Assembly (NCBI RefSeq): GCF_900100945.1
Contig: NZ_FNCG01000012.1
Location: forward strand, 62,001 to 126,000
Length of the DNA: 64,000 bases
Direction: 5' to 3'
From: Mucilaginibacter gossypii
Lineage (GTDB): Bacteria > Bacteroidota > Bacteroidia > Sphingobacteriales > Sphingobacteriaceae
A program made the translations under genes and the position numbers. This document shows, piece after piece, positions 52,969 to 62,155 of the stretch; the first letter of the stretch is position 1, and each line of letters starts with the position of its first letter. The notes below the pieces were generated by a model, which had not been told where the DNA came from, did not search any database, and worked only from the letters and a program-made list of their open reading frames with translations.

Positions 52969-53832
52969 TTAAATTAGTGTATTAGCTTTTAATTTCAAAT
53001 GTTTTCGAGCTTGTTTCTGAAATTCATCAGGCGTTTGCGCTGTTTGTTTCTTAAAAAACCTGCTGAAATAGGGACGGTCAGAAAATCCAAGTTCAAAAGA
53101 TATTTCTTTGATCGTATGCGCGCTGTGTATGATCAGCCTTTTGGCTTCCAGTATGATACGGTCATGAATGATCTGTGTTCCGGTTTTGTTCAATTTTTCT
53201 TTAAGGATCTGGTTTAACCGCTTGGAGCTGATATCCAGTTTGCCGGCATAAAAGTCAATATTTCTGACCTGCAGATAATTCCCTTCCAGCAACATCAGAA
53301 ACTCATAAACCCTTTTCTGGTGAATATCGTGTGTAGTGAACTCCTCTTCTCTAACTTTGATCAGTTTCAACAAAAACACTTTCAGCAAAGTTTTCAGTAT
53401 CATCAGGTCCCCCGATGATTTTTGATATTCACCGATTAATAAATTGTAAATGCCGCCAAGGTCATCTGCTGCAGCTTTATCCAATCTTAGGCAGGAAAAT
53501 TCACCCTGCACATTAAATATTTTGAAAATATCAAGTAAAAACTCCTTGTCTTCTTCCTCCAGTATCTCTCTTTTAAAAGATATCAATTCTCCGTTTTTTC
53601 CCGCCTTGTTTAGCTGATGTACACGGTAAGGCGGGATCAGGTAGATCCAGTCTCCTTTGACCTCAAAATCATTGGCTTTTAAGGCGTGCAATGGGTCTTC
53701 ATTTTTCAACCATACGATCTCGAAAAAGTCTTTTCTCCCGGGATCATTCAAATAACTCGGCGGGCAGTTATTTAAATTCCTGATGTAGATCATCTCACTT
53801 TCCAGGCGACTTTCCTTTATATCACTTGTCAT
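52969..53832 (-). CDS. AraC-family regulator divergent from hxlBA
   Basis: 287 residues. N-terminal cupin-like half (FFEIVWLKNEDPLHALKAND, WIYLIPPYRVHQLN) and C-terminal HTH (IDFYAGKLDISSKRLNQILK and TIKEISFELGFSDRPYFSRF). The gene is divergent from hxlB with a 201-bp gap holding an inverted repeat, which makes hxlBA the likely target. The inducer may be formaldehyde or a related carbonyl compound, by analogy only. Confidence 0.85.
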   Translation of the reverse strand: MTSDIKESRLESEMIYIRNLNNCPPSYLNDPGRKDFFEIVWLKNEDPLHALKANDFEVKGDWIYLIPPYRVHQLNKAGKNGELISFKREILEEEDKEFLLDIFKIFNVQGEFSCLRLDKAAADDLGGIYNLLIGEYQKSSGDLMILKTLLKVFLLKLIKVREEEFTTHDIHQKRVYEFLMLLEGNYLQVRNIDFYAGKLDISSKRLNQILKEKLNKTGTQIIHDRIILEAKRLIIHSAHTIKEISFELGFSDRPYFSRFFKKQTAQTPDEFQKQARKHLKLKANTLI

Positions 53833-54033
53833 AATGTAAAGATATGTACTACGACATTAAGATGGTGGACAATCAGATAATTTGGGTGGACTATTCAGAA
53901 ATAGAGACACCATTGACGAATCTTAATGACTTTCAGCTGATCTTATTTCCAGATAGTCCACCCAATCTGGCTATTTGTATAACCAATTCCGTTAGTACAG
54001 ACGATACTTTTGCCGAAGAATTAAACGACTAAA
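53833..54033. promoter_or_regulatory. Control region between AraC and hxlB genes
   Basis: A perfect 13-bp inverted repeat, TTGGGTGGACTAT at 53882-53894 and ATAGTCCACCCAA at 53953-53965, spans 84 bp. TACTTTTG at 54005-54012 fits the Bacteroidota -7 box, about 20 bp before the hxlB ATG. No -33 box is seen at the right distance, as at activator-dependent promoters, so AraC binding is a fair proposal. A 62-codon frame crosses the region but looks accidental. Confidence 0.5.
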
Positions 54034-54624
54034 ATGGAATCAACAAACCAATCTAATAGAAACAACGGTGCTGCAATCAAAGCACATTTGGTAAAGATCA
54101 TTCAGGAGAACTCGCTGCTGGCAGAGGCAATCGATTACCATTATTTCGGAGAACTGATCAGGAATATCAACAAGGCATCTGCCATCTTCCTGATCGCTTC
54201 GGGCCGCTCCGGCTTTGCCATGCGTTCGGTCGCTATGCGCCTGATGCATCTGGGGTTACGGGTTTATTTTGTCGGCGAAACTACCACCCCAGCTATTCAA
54301 AAAGGAGATCTCTTGTGGGCCGCCTCTGGATCAGGTACAACGAGCACTATCGTTAAAGCCGCCCAAAAAGCTAAACAAGTGGGTGCGCGTGTAATAGCAA
54401 TGACCACTAACGTATCCTCTTCGCTGGCCGGGTTGGCAGATGTTCACATGCTGATACCGGCAGCAGAAAAGAAAGATCATAACGGCGCTAAATCAATACA
54501 ATACGCGGGAAGCCTTTTTGAACAGGCTGTGCTGTTACTAGGAGATGCAATATTTACGGAATTATGGAAGTTATACGGAACACCTGCCGAAGAGCTTTGG
54601 AAGCGTCACGCGAACATGGAATAA
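54034..54624 (+). CDS. hxlB: 6-phospho-3-hexuloisomerase
   Basis: 196 residues. SIS-domain sugar isomerase with IFLIASGRSGFAMRSVAMRL and VGETTTPAIQKGDLLWAASG. It converts 3-hexulose 6-phosphate to fructose 6-phosphate in the ribulose monophosphate path. The adjacent hxlA gene confirms the pathway. No transketolase or Ru5P-related gene is in the window, so ribulose 5-phosphate must come from the pentose phosphate path. Confidence 0.95.
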   Translation: MESTNQSNRNNGAAIKAHLVKIIQENSLLAEAIDYHYFGELIRNINKASAIFLIASGRSGFAMRSVAMRLMHLGLRVYFVGETTTPAIQKGDLLWAASGSGTTSTIVKAAQKAKQVGARVIAMTTNVSSSLAGLADVHMLIPAAEKKDHNGAKSIQYAGSLFEQAVLLLGDAIFTELWKLYGTPAEELWKRHANME

Positions 54625-54668
54625 CTAATAATTAATCATATCATTTTTTTAAACTAATTAATAACACA

Positions 54669-55301
54669 ATGGCAAAATTACAAGTAGCAATAGACTTATT
54701 GACAACAGAGGAAGCATTAGCGCTTGCAGCAAAAGTTGCACCGTATGTAGACATTATTGAACTAGGTACTCCCCTGATCAAAAACATGGGTTCAACCGTG
54801 ATCACTGCAATGAAGCAGGCACATCCTGATAAATTAGTTTTTGCTGATCTAAAAACAGCTGATGCAGGTGAGTTGGAAGCTGACATCGCTTTCACAGCAG
54901 GCGCCGACCTGATTACCGTTATGGGCGCTGCCGGAAATGCGACCATTATTGGCGCTGTTAAAGCGGCTAAAGCTCATGGTAAAGGTGTAGTAGTAGATAC
55001 CATCGGTTATCCTGACCGCGTAAAACGTGCCCAGGAAGTAACTGAATTAGGTGTTGAATTTGTTGAACTGCACGCCGGATTAGACGAGCAGTGGACAGCA
55101 GGTTATTCAATACAGTTACTCATCGACGAAGCAGCGAGAGCCGGTGTACCCGTTTCGATAGCAGGTGGTGTGAACCTGAAAAACATCGCGGCTGTTATTA
55201 AAGCCGGCGCTCAGGTAGCGGTTGCTGGTGCAGCCATCTATGGTGCAGAGGATCCTGCTGCTGCAGCAAAAGCATTACGCGAAGCGATTGAAGCTGCGTA
55301 A
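54669..55301 (+). CDS. hxlA: 3-hexulose-6-phosphate synthase
   Basis: 210 residues. TIM barrel of the OMP decarboxylase superfamily with LQVAIDLLTTEEALALAAKV, FADLKTADAGELEADIAF (catalytic DxK), EFVELHAGLDEQ and SIAGGVNLKNIAAVIKAGA. It condenses formaldehyde with ribulose 5-phosphate. In a non-methylotroph, as this organism probably is, the pair serves formaldehyde detoxification. It follows hxlB with a 44-bp gap. Confidence 0.95.
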   Translation: MAKLQVAIDLLTTEEALALAAKVAPYVDIIELGTPLIKNMGSTVITAMKQAHPDKLVFADLKTADAGELEADIAFTAGADLITVMGAAGNATIIGAVKAAKAHGKGVVVDTIGYPDRVKRAQEVTELGVEFVELHAGLDEQWTAGYSIQLLIDEAARAGVPVSIAGGVNLKNIAAVIKAGAQVAVAGAAIYGAEDPAAAAKALREAIEAA

Positions 55302-55474
55302 TATTTTAGCTTTCCATCAATTAGCAGGAACATTGGTTATCATTAAAACGTGTGCCCCGTTCTTCGGGGGACATGTTTATAAAAGTTAGCGTTTGTCGAT
55401 AACTTAAACTATGTTAAGTGTATTTCTTAACCTTGTTCATTGTTGTGATTGAAGCAATCATTTTAGATTTAAAA

Positions 55475-56575
55475 ATGAAAATAAAATTACACCACTTCAT
55501 CGCAGCCATCCTGGTATTTACCTATTCGGTATCTTCAGCGCAGAAAATCGCTACCCTTCCAGCCGATGGATACCTATTTATTAACCCCGAAAAAGGCAGC
55601 GACCATAATGCCGGATCAAAAGACAATCCGCTAAAAACGCTCTTTGAAGCAGCCAGAAGAATTAATGATGCAAATGGCAAAGGCGCGCTTAACGTAATTT
55701 TGGCCGAAGGTATCTACGGACTGGATGCTACGGTTACCTTTCATCCGTATAACTGGCATTTTAGCAAATCCGAAAGGCTTACTATCCGCGCGGAGTCTTT
55801 ACCAGACGATGCAGACTGGAACCCAGGTAAAATGCCCGTGATCATTTCAACCATGCCGCTGAATTTTAAGCCGATGGGCGAGCCTGATCCGGGAACTTCG
55901 TATGGTATACAAATCGAAATGAGCTATGTGACCATCCAGGGATTGCGGGTTTTAGGAACACCCGTGCATGAAACCCCAAAAATAGGCGATGTTAAAAGAA
56001 ATTATCCCATCGTAAGAGAAGGGCTTGACCTTGACGACCTCAGGATCACCCAATGCTTATTTGTAGGTGACCGTGTTGCTATTCCTAATCACCTTGCCAT
56101 ATTAGCAAGTGGGCAGGGTGTAGTTGTGGATCATTGTGTATTTTATAAAGTAAAGGATGCTGTAGTTTTTTTCTTGTCTAATAAACCTGCTGAAAGATGT
56201 GAAATGCATCATAACCTAATCATTGATAATTATGGCGGTGCTGTATGGTCATGGTCTGCAGCAGAGGATTTTAAATACTACAATAACGTAGTAAGCGGTA
56301 CCAATATATTCTGGATCCTTAATAAGGATGGAAAAAATGCATTTAAGGTAAATAACTCTATGATCATCGGTTATAATGAACTGGTAAAAAAAGGTGGTGG
56401 TGCAAAGGATTTCGGGGAAAAAGCCGACCCGTCTAAAGTTAAATTCGGGAATGATGTCATTATTAAAAAGACTGGAAAGATAGAAATAGATCAAGATCAG
56501 ACGAGTCGTAATTATTTACAAATTAAGCCAGGCACGTTAGGTTCAAATATTGGGGCAGGACTATTTACTAAATAA
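55475..56575 (+). CDS. Secreted right-handed beta-helix protein
   Basis: 366 residues from ATG 55475; the frame also allows 55418, but only the later start gives a signal peptide (MKIKLHHFIAAILVFTYSVS). Mature part has the DUF1565-type opener GSDHNAGSKDNPLKTLFEAARRIN and coils such as VVVDHCVFYKVKDAVVFF and RCEMHHNLIIDNYGGAVWSW, the pattern of a parallel beta-helix. Many such proteins are polysaccharide-acting; no catalytic site is certain. It lies 173 bp after hxlA and may be unrelated. Confidence 0.8.
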   Translation: MKIKLHHFIAAILVFTYSVSSAQKIATLPADGYLFINPEKGSDHNAGSKDNPLKTLFEAARRINDANGKGALNVILAEGIYGLDATVTFHPYNWHFSKSERLTIRAESLPDDADWNPGKMPVIISTMPLNFKPMGEPDPGTSYGIQIEMSYVTIQGLRVLGTPVHETPKIGDVKRNYPIVREGLDLDDLRITQCLFVGDRVAIPNHLAILASGQGVVVDHCVFYKVKDAVVFFLSNKPAERCEMHHNLIIDNYGGAVWSWSAAEDFKYYNNVVSGTNIFWILNKDGKNAFKVNNSMIIGYNELVKKGGGAKDFGEKADPSKVKFGNDVIIKKTGKIEIDQDQTSRNYLQIKPGTLGSNIGAGLFTK

Positions 56576-56951
56576 AAAAGCACCCTAGATACCAATCAGC
56601 TACAGTAGATGGAGAAGTTCAATTGATTAGGTCGCATCAGCAACCAAGCTAAAGACTAAATTAAAATGGCTTCTAAAAACTACTGTAGCTAATATAGAAT
56701 TTTCGCTTTTAATAAATCACAGAAATAAGATGGCGAAATATTAAGGTAGGAGGCAATTTTTCACCGTGTATTAATAGGGGCTTTCAAATATGCTGATGTA
56801 CACACGAAGTCATTTCTTTGCCGGCATGCCCGTTGTTAGTAAAGATGATAAGTTTTGATGCAGCCTCTTTTATTAATCTCAGTACCGAAAGAGTCAAAAT
56901 AAACTTTGGGTAAAAAAAGTTATCTCGCATATTTCTGCAAAGGTGTGGATC
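56576..56951. other. Non-coding stretch, possibly gene debris
   Basis: No intact gene in 375 bp. On the minus strand around 56790-56910 a short frame reads EAASKLIIFTNNGHAGKEM, which looks like coding sequence cut at both ends, but I cannot name it. I see no promoter, repeat or RNA. Confidence 0.4.
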
Positions 56952-57743
56952 CTAATATCGCAAATAAAAACGCCTCATAGTTTTAAACCTTTTTTGTACC
57001 AAAAGTGATTGCAGCGGCTCCCGCTTATAAATTTCTTTTTGGCCAGCGTCGATGATATGGATCGCAAAAGGTTGCCCAATCTTCTTTGTAAGATGGTATA
57101 AAGTCAGGAGTTCTGCCAGGTCTTCATGCCAGCTGGCTGTTCCATAAAGAGATACGAATGATGTGTGATCAAGCGCCTGGTAAACAAGCGGCGCGTCTTT
57201 AATCGCTATGATCTTTCCTCTTTTAAACCGTGTACTATTTAGAAGAGTTCCCTGTACTTGCTTTCAAATGTAGCTCGCTCCTCCCAAACTCCGGATGTAA
57301 AAGGATTGTTGCTAACGGCTTTTTTTAGCTCCCCCGGAGAAAGACCGCCAGGCGTGATTCCCAAGGCTCCATCTACCACATGCGTAGACTCATGTAGCAA
57401 TACGTACACCAGGGCATTCATAGATCCGCCGTCAAACGGCGATGTTAAATTTCCCGCCTGTCGTATCAAAACAGCTCGTCTCTTTCTCCGTCAACCATTC
57501 TGATATACTCGGTTTGAGAATGGCTGCCCTTATGGCAATGTGATATTTCCTACTAGAATCGCGGGAATTGAGCGTTACCGTCAGTGCTGTATTGGGCATA
57601 TCATCGAGAACGCTGATACTTTTGAGGTGAATTTTCAATGTGCGCTGATGAAGCGGCGGAAGCAGCACGAAAGCTTTCTGGACAATGACCTTCTCTTGAT
57701 CGGTCAATATATGGGCTTTTGGCGACTTGTATACCCTAATCAA
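56952..57743 (-). pseudogene. Broken putative zinc metallopeptidase gene (HExxH)
   Basis: Three frames must be joined: 57432-57743 (RVYKSPKAHILTDQEKVIVQ, lacking an ATG), 57239-57469 (LLHESTHVVDGALG, the zinc-binding HExxH) and 56952-57240 (RFKRGKIIAIKDAPLVYQAL to its TAG at 56952). The first and second meet by a shift near 57470-57480 and the second and third at the TAA near 57240. The order makes a continuous protein of about 260 residues. It does not match a named family for me. Genes nearby on the same strand are absent. Confidence 0.65.
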
Positions 57744-57860
57744 CCATTTTCTAACTTATATTTTCGCCCTGCATATTTCACCGTTCATTATTTCTATATT
57801 AGATAAAGCGGCACATTTTGTTATTTTTTTTAATTTTGAGCATACTCTACATACTAACTT

Positions 57861-57930
57861 ATGAATACTACCGACACACCAAAGAATGTCCATCAAGGCC
57901 GCAACGTTAAACGTTTTCGAGAAATGCGAG
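57861..57930 (+). pseudogene. 5' fragment of an XRE-type regulator gene, split by the group II intron
   Basis: ATG 57861 starts MNTTDTPKNVHQGRNVKRFR and EMRG, the opening of a small XRE helix-turn-helix regulator of the kind common in Bacteroidota. The frame runs directly into the group II intron start at 57931. The 3' exon is not in the 350 bp after the IS21 element, so the gene is dead unless the far exon lies beyond what I searched by eye. Confidence 0.6.
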
Positions 57931-59200
57931 GTGCGCCCGTAAAGGCGCTTTGATAAATATACTTTAGCAAGTATTGGGCATGTGTTCCAAAGCCCATCAT
58001 CAACCGACCTATCCTTGAGGGAAACCAATAACGGAGAAGAAGCATGTCGGTAAACGTATAAGTCAGGTAGCTATTAAACTTGCGACTGAATGCGGAGATG
58101 AAACAATAGATATAAGGATAAAACCCAAACTGGTTCAACGATAGTCCAAGTGGGGGGCCTCGCATCAGTGGCGTAAGATAGCTGAATCGTCATTCTGTTA
58201 CACCGACATGACACCCTCGCAGCCATGACGGCAGGAACAAGTTACAGCACAGCTGCAATCAGCAGAAAAGGACGGAAATCGTATCCGGCAATCTATTACG
58301 CTATGTTATCAAAGTGCTAAACGGGGATTGCCTAAATCGGAGCGCCACTGGCGTGGCTATTAAGCTTCTGGCTCATGAATATCCGACATGGCAACGGAGT
58401 TTCCATAGTAGTCCGGGCAAGGGAAAGCCTTGTACATGGCGAAGGGGAACAGCGGTATCGCCTAACATTACTAATGGAAAATGTGAGAGACATTGAGACA
58501 TCCGGCAATAATATTAGGCAGTCTATGGAAACACTGTCGATCCTCGGAGTATAAGTTTGAAAGGCTTTATCGGGTACTGTTCAATCAGGAAATGTACTAT
58601 GCTGCCTATCAACGTATCAATGCCAAAGTAGGGAACATGACGCCAGGTACTGACGGTACCACCATTGATAGCATGAGTTTAACCCGTATCGACAAACTCA
58701 TAGGCGCACTCAAAGACGAAACTTATCAACCTCAACCGGCCAAGCGGGTCTACATCCCCAAGAAAAATGGTAAAAAAAGGCCATTGGGTATCCCATCTGT
58801 AGATGACAAACTGGTACAAGAGGTCATCCGAATGCTACTGGAAGCCATATTTGAGGGTCAGTTTGAAAACGGTTCTCATGGTTTCCGGCCAAGCAGAAGC
58901 TGCCATACTGCATTAATGCAGGTCCAGAACCGGTTCACCGGCGCTAAGTGGTTCATTGAGGGCGACATCAAAGGGTTCTTTGATAATATCCAACACAACG
59001 TTTTGATCGAAGTCCTTAGAAAAAGGATCAGTGATGAGCGTTTCCTGCGCCTCATCCGAAAGTTTCTAAACGCAGGATATATTGAAGACTGGACATTTCA
59101 TAAAACGTTTAGCGGGACACCCCAAGGCGGGCTAATCAGTCCCATACTCGCGAACATATATCTTGACCAGTTGGACAAGTATATTGAACAATATATTGTA
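57931..59200 (+). mobile_element. Truncated group II intron
   Basis: The 5' end GTGCGCCCGTAAAGGCGC (57931) fits the group II boundary consensus GTGYG. About 560 nt of intron RNA domains without a gene precede the reverse-transcriptase frame (58493 on). The intron stops at the left IS21 end (59201), before the catalytic YADD box, the maturase domain and RNA domains V and VI, so it cannot splice or move. Confidence 0.75.
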
Positions 59201-59257
59201 TGTTATGGAGATGTTGACCACCCTGTTCCGGGCCAAATTGACCACCGGGTTAGCTGA
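58493..59257 (+). pseudogene. Group II intron reverse transcriptase, cut before YADD
   Basis: 254 codons read from a TTG at 58493 (RHPAIILGSLWKHCRSSEYK). RT motifs 0-4 are visible: FERLYRVLFNQEMYYAAYQR, PGTDGTTIDSM, KKRPLGIPSVDDKLVQE, GFRPSRSCHTAL and FIEGDIKGFFDNI, then GTPQGGLISPILANIYLDQL. It ends before the YADD active-site motif: from 59201 the frame (VCYGDVDHPVPG) reads the inserted IS21 DNA. No maturase or endonuclease domain remains. Confidence 0.85.
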
Positions 59258-59321
59258 CTTTTGAGTTGCAGCAAATGCTATAAAAGCATGTACAAAAGTA
59301 GTTATTTAAAAGGTAATTCCA

Positions 59322-60068
59322 TTAGTGGCTGTTTTCCGGTTCAACACTACGTTTTCTTCTCATAGATTCTCCCTTCAGTTCGATACGGTGTGCATCATGA
59401 ACGATCCTGTCCAGGATCGCATCAGCAATCGTTTTTTCACCAATTACTTCAAACCATTTACTGACCGGCAATTGTGAGGTGATGATCAGCGATGTCTTTC
59501 CATGCCGGTCCTCAATGATCTCCATCAGGGCAGCTCTGCTTTGTGCATCAAAAGGCTGTATACCGAAGTCATCCAGTATCAGTAGTTGCTGCCGTTCGAG
59601 TTTGGCGATCTCCTTGATATAAGAGCCATCTGCCTTTGCCATCTTCAGTTTAGCGAACAGTTTGGGCGTACTGGTATATAATACCCGGTAACCCAATATG
59701 CAGGCCTGGTGGCCTATAGCAGAAGCCACGTAGCTTTTACCGATACCTGTGCTGCCAGTGATCAGCAGGTTCTCGAAGCGGTCAATAAACGTACAGTCCG
59801 CCAGGCGCATGATCTGGTTGCGGTCGATGCTTCGGTCGGCATGATAATGAACGTCTTCTATAGCCGCTTTATAGCGGAACTTGGCATAAAGGATCGTGCG
59901 TTCGATACGCCTGTTTTGCCGGTCATCCCATTCGGCTTCTACCAGGTGGGCCAACAGTTCGTCCGCTGTATAATCATTCGTTTTACCGGTTTCCATGCTG
60001 CTTTTAAAGGCATGGAACATGCCGAAGAACTTCATCTTCCGCAGTTTGTCTAAGGTGCTTGTATTCAT
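59322..60068 (-). CDS. istB: IS21 helper ATPase IstB
   Basis: 248 residues. Walker A GSTGIGKSYVA (about 105-115), Walker B LLILDDFG and a C-terminal arginine-rich end. IstB is the AAA+ target-selection protein that helps IstA. It is the downstream gene of the istA-istB operon, 20 bp after istA. Confidence 0.95.
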   Translation of the reverse strand: MNTSTLDKLRKMKFFGMFHAFKSSMETGKTNDYTADELLAHLVEAEWDDRQNRRIERTILYAKFRYKAAIEDVHYHADRSIDRNQIMRLADCTFIDRFENLLITGSTGIGKSYVASAIGHQACILGYRVLYTSTPKLFAKLKMAKADGSYIKEIAKLERQQLLILDDFGIQPFDAQSRAALMEIIEDRHGKTSLIITSQLPVSKWFEVIGEKTIADAILDRIVHDAHRIELKGESMRRKRSVEPENSH

Positions 60069-60088
60069 GTTATTGTTGTTTTAAATGG

Positions 60089-61639
60089 TTATTTGTAATA
60101 GTCTTCTCCCCGGATATTACCGTGATCTGGCATTGGCAACTCATTGGCAAATAAGCTTTCCTCATAGTTATCCATCTTGTTTTCGAGTATGGTTTGTATC
60201 GTTTTATAGTTATAGACGCCATAACTCAATGCCCGCTGACAGGCCACTGTTAATCGTTCATTCCCTGCTTTTTTAGCAAAGCCAAGTACCCCCAGGCAGG
60301 ACTTGTAAGCCTGTTCCGGGTGTTGTTTACGCTCCAGTATTTGGAGGATATACAGCCTTACATCCTCGTGAATGGAGGCTGCCCAATCCAGGAACATATC
60401 TGGTGTCCAGTCACTTTTAAAGCGGTGGGTGCTGGCCATGTGCTCTTTGTCTGTGGTATAGCCATAAGGGTTTTTATTGCGCTTGTGCAAGGCGATACGC
60501 TCATAATTGGAGTAGATCTCTACGGTAGTGCGGGAGTATAACAGTTTGACCCGCTTGCCGATATAGCGATAAGGGACGCTGTAATAATGCTTGTCCGGGC
60601 CGAGGTTAACGTGGCCATTCTTAATTACCCTGGCCTGGAACTGCTTTTTGAACTGGTAGCGCAGGACAGGCAGTGGTGCCAGGGTTTGGCGCTCTATCTC
60701 TTCAAACTGTAGCCTGCGGCTATAGTTGCGGCCCTTGAGCATCTGTGTGTTGTGAACCTCCAGGGCCTGCCAGATCGCTGTATTGAGTTCTGTTAAAGAG
60801 TGGTAAACATGCTTGTTTAAAGGTGCATAGATCTTGGTATAAATGATCTTAACGGCACCTTCTACCAACGCCTTGTCACGCGGGCGGTACGCCCGCGCTG
60901 GTAGAATAGTTGTGCCATAATGGTCTGCAAAGTCTTCAAATGTTTCATTCAGTGTAGGTTCATAGCGGCTGCTTTTGGTTACTGCAGCCTTCAGGTTATC
61001 CGGTACAATGGCGGCAGGAACGCCGCCGATAAAGTGCAGGGTATTCTCGCAGGCCGCTATAAAGTCTTCCTTTTGCTGGCTCATAACGGCCTCTACATAC
61101 GTTAACTGGCTGGCACCCGGAATAGCTACAAAAACCTCTACAGCCATGATCTCACCGGTTTCCTTGTCCGTATAGCTCATCTTTTCACCGGCAAAATCAA
61201 CATATAGTTTATCACCGACCTTGTGGTCCATGTGCATGGTCGGGTTTACCCTGGCCTTCCATTGGTTATAATAAAAGCAAAACTGGCTGTATTGGTAGCC
61301 GTCAGGAAACTCTTTAAAGTAAGCTTCCCATAGCATCTGCCGGTTAACGCCAGTTCGTTTGAGTTCTTTATCGACGTGGGGAAAGCAGCGCGGCATGGAC
61401 TGCATACGTGCGTTAGGCGGGTGTTCTTTGCTCTTGCCGAACAAATCTTCCAGCTCTTTGTCGTTCAGTGCGTTAACCTCTTCAAAGGTAAAGCCGCTGT
61501 CATTAAAAGCTGCGATGTACTTTTTTACTGTGTTTCTTGATGCATCGGCCTGGGCAGCTATGGTCATTAGGGGCCGCTGCTGGCTGTACATCCTTAGTAT
61601 CTTTCTGATCTTACTCATGCTGATTGTTAAGTTGGCCAT
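60089..61639 (-). CDS. istA: IS21 transposase IstA
   Basis: 516 residues. N-terminal HTH (RKILRMYSQQRPLMTIAAQA; SRNTVKKYI) and the rve core with catalytic Asp in LYVDFAGEKM, Asp in VPDNLKAAV and Glu in DKALVEGAV. A C-terminal beta barrel and coiled region follow. Reading frame intact. Confidence 0.95.
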   Translation of the reverse strand: MANLTISMSKIRKILRMYSQQRPLMTIAAQADASRNTVKKYIAAFNDSGFTFEEVNALNDKELEDLFGKSKEHPPNARMQSMPRCFPHVDKELKRTGVNRQMLWEAYFKEFPDGYQYSQFCFYYNQWKARVNPTMHMDHKVGDKLYVDFAGEKMSYTDKETGEIMAVEVFVAIPGASQLTYVEAVMSQQKEDFIAACENTLHFIGGVPAAIVPDNLKAAVTKSSRYEPTLNETFEDFADHYGTTILPARAYRPRDKALVEGAVKIIYTKIYAPLNKHVYHSLTELNTAIWQALEVHNTQMLKGRNYSRRLQFEEIERQTLAPLPVLRYQFKKQFQARVIKNGHVNLGPDKHYYSVPYRYIGKRVKLLYSRTTVEIYSNYERIALHKRNKNPYGYTTDKEHMASTHRFKSDWTPDMFLDWAASIHEDVRLYILQILERKQHPEQAYKSCLGVLGFAKKAGNERLTVACQRALSYGVYNYKTIQTILENKMDNYEESLFANELPMPDHGNIRGEDYYK

Positions 61640-61805
61640 GCTTTACGAAGGTGTCTTTGCCCTCAAAAGATGGTTACTTCTACAGCATTTGCTACGCGTT
61701 TGGGGTGGTCAATTTCCCCCGGAATGCACTGGTCAGTTTCGCCCGGAATGGGTGGTCAGCTTGCGCCGGAATGGAGTGGTCACATTCATCAGAATCTCCA
61801 CAACA

Positions 61806-62155
61806 AAAATCAAGGGGTTAATTGAGGCAAATTATTGAAAAAATTGCTTCGGTGTCAGGTCACGAAACAATACAGAAGACAAAGTTCCGGGATGATCACA
61901 GCCGATCTTTTCTGTAAGGCCCAAAAACAAACTTTACTAAGTTTATCATCTTGCGAGCAGCAAATTATATTGCAAATATAATATATTCAGTCAATAGAAA
62001 CGCTGAATAATTGCTGTAATGGTAATTTTATGTTAATTTATTTTAATATCGCTCCAATTTAAAAGCAATATAAATAAGTGAATTTAAAAAGTTAAATCAG
62101 ATAATTGTCCTGAATAATGACTTTAAAGCGCCCTTTTTTCTAATTTTGAAACGCC
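61806..62155. other. Non-coding gap after the IS21 element
   Basis: No gene seen in 350 bp. I looked for the 3' part of the XRE gene or intron here and did not find it. TAATTTTG (62141-62148) fits the -7 box and sits 7 bp before the next ATG, which would give a nearly leaderless mRNA; no -33 box is evident. Confidence 0.5.

Larger units (their letters stand above)
59201..61805 (-). mobile_element. IS21-family insertion sequence
   Basis: 2,605 bp with matching ends TGTTATGGAGAT (59201-59212) and ATCTCCACAACA (61794-61805), the TGTTRTGGAGAT inverted terminal repeat. Inside each end lie repeats of a GTGGTCA...CCGGAAT unit of about 23 bp (four at the right end, 61690-61785; two at the left), expected transposase binding sites. 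It carries istA and istB on the minus strand. Flanking bases show no clear target duplication, so a deletion probably accompanied it. Confidence 0.85.

Noticed and set aside
53844..54032. 62-residue plus-strand frame between the AraC and hxlB genes
   Set aside because: It fills the whole divergent control region including the dyad and -7 box, leaves no room for promoters and has no family look.
57756..58165. Minus-strand frames opposite the group II intron start
   Set aside because: They are antisense to intron RNA and the XRE start and match no family.
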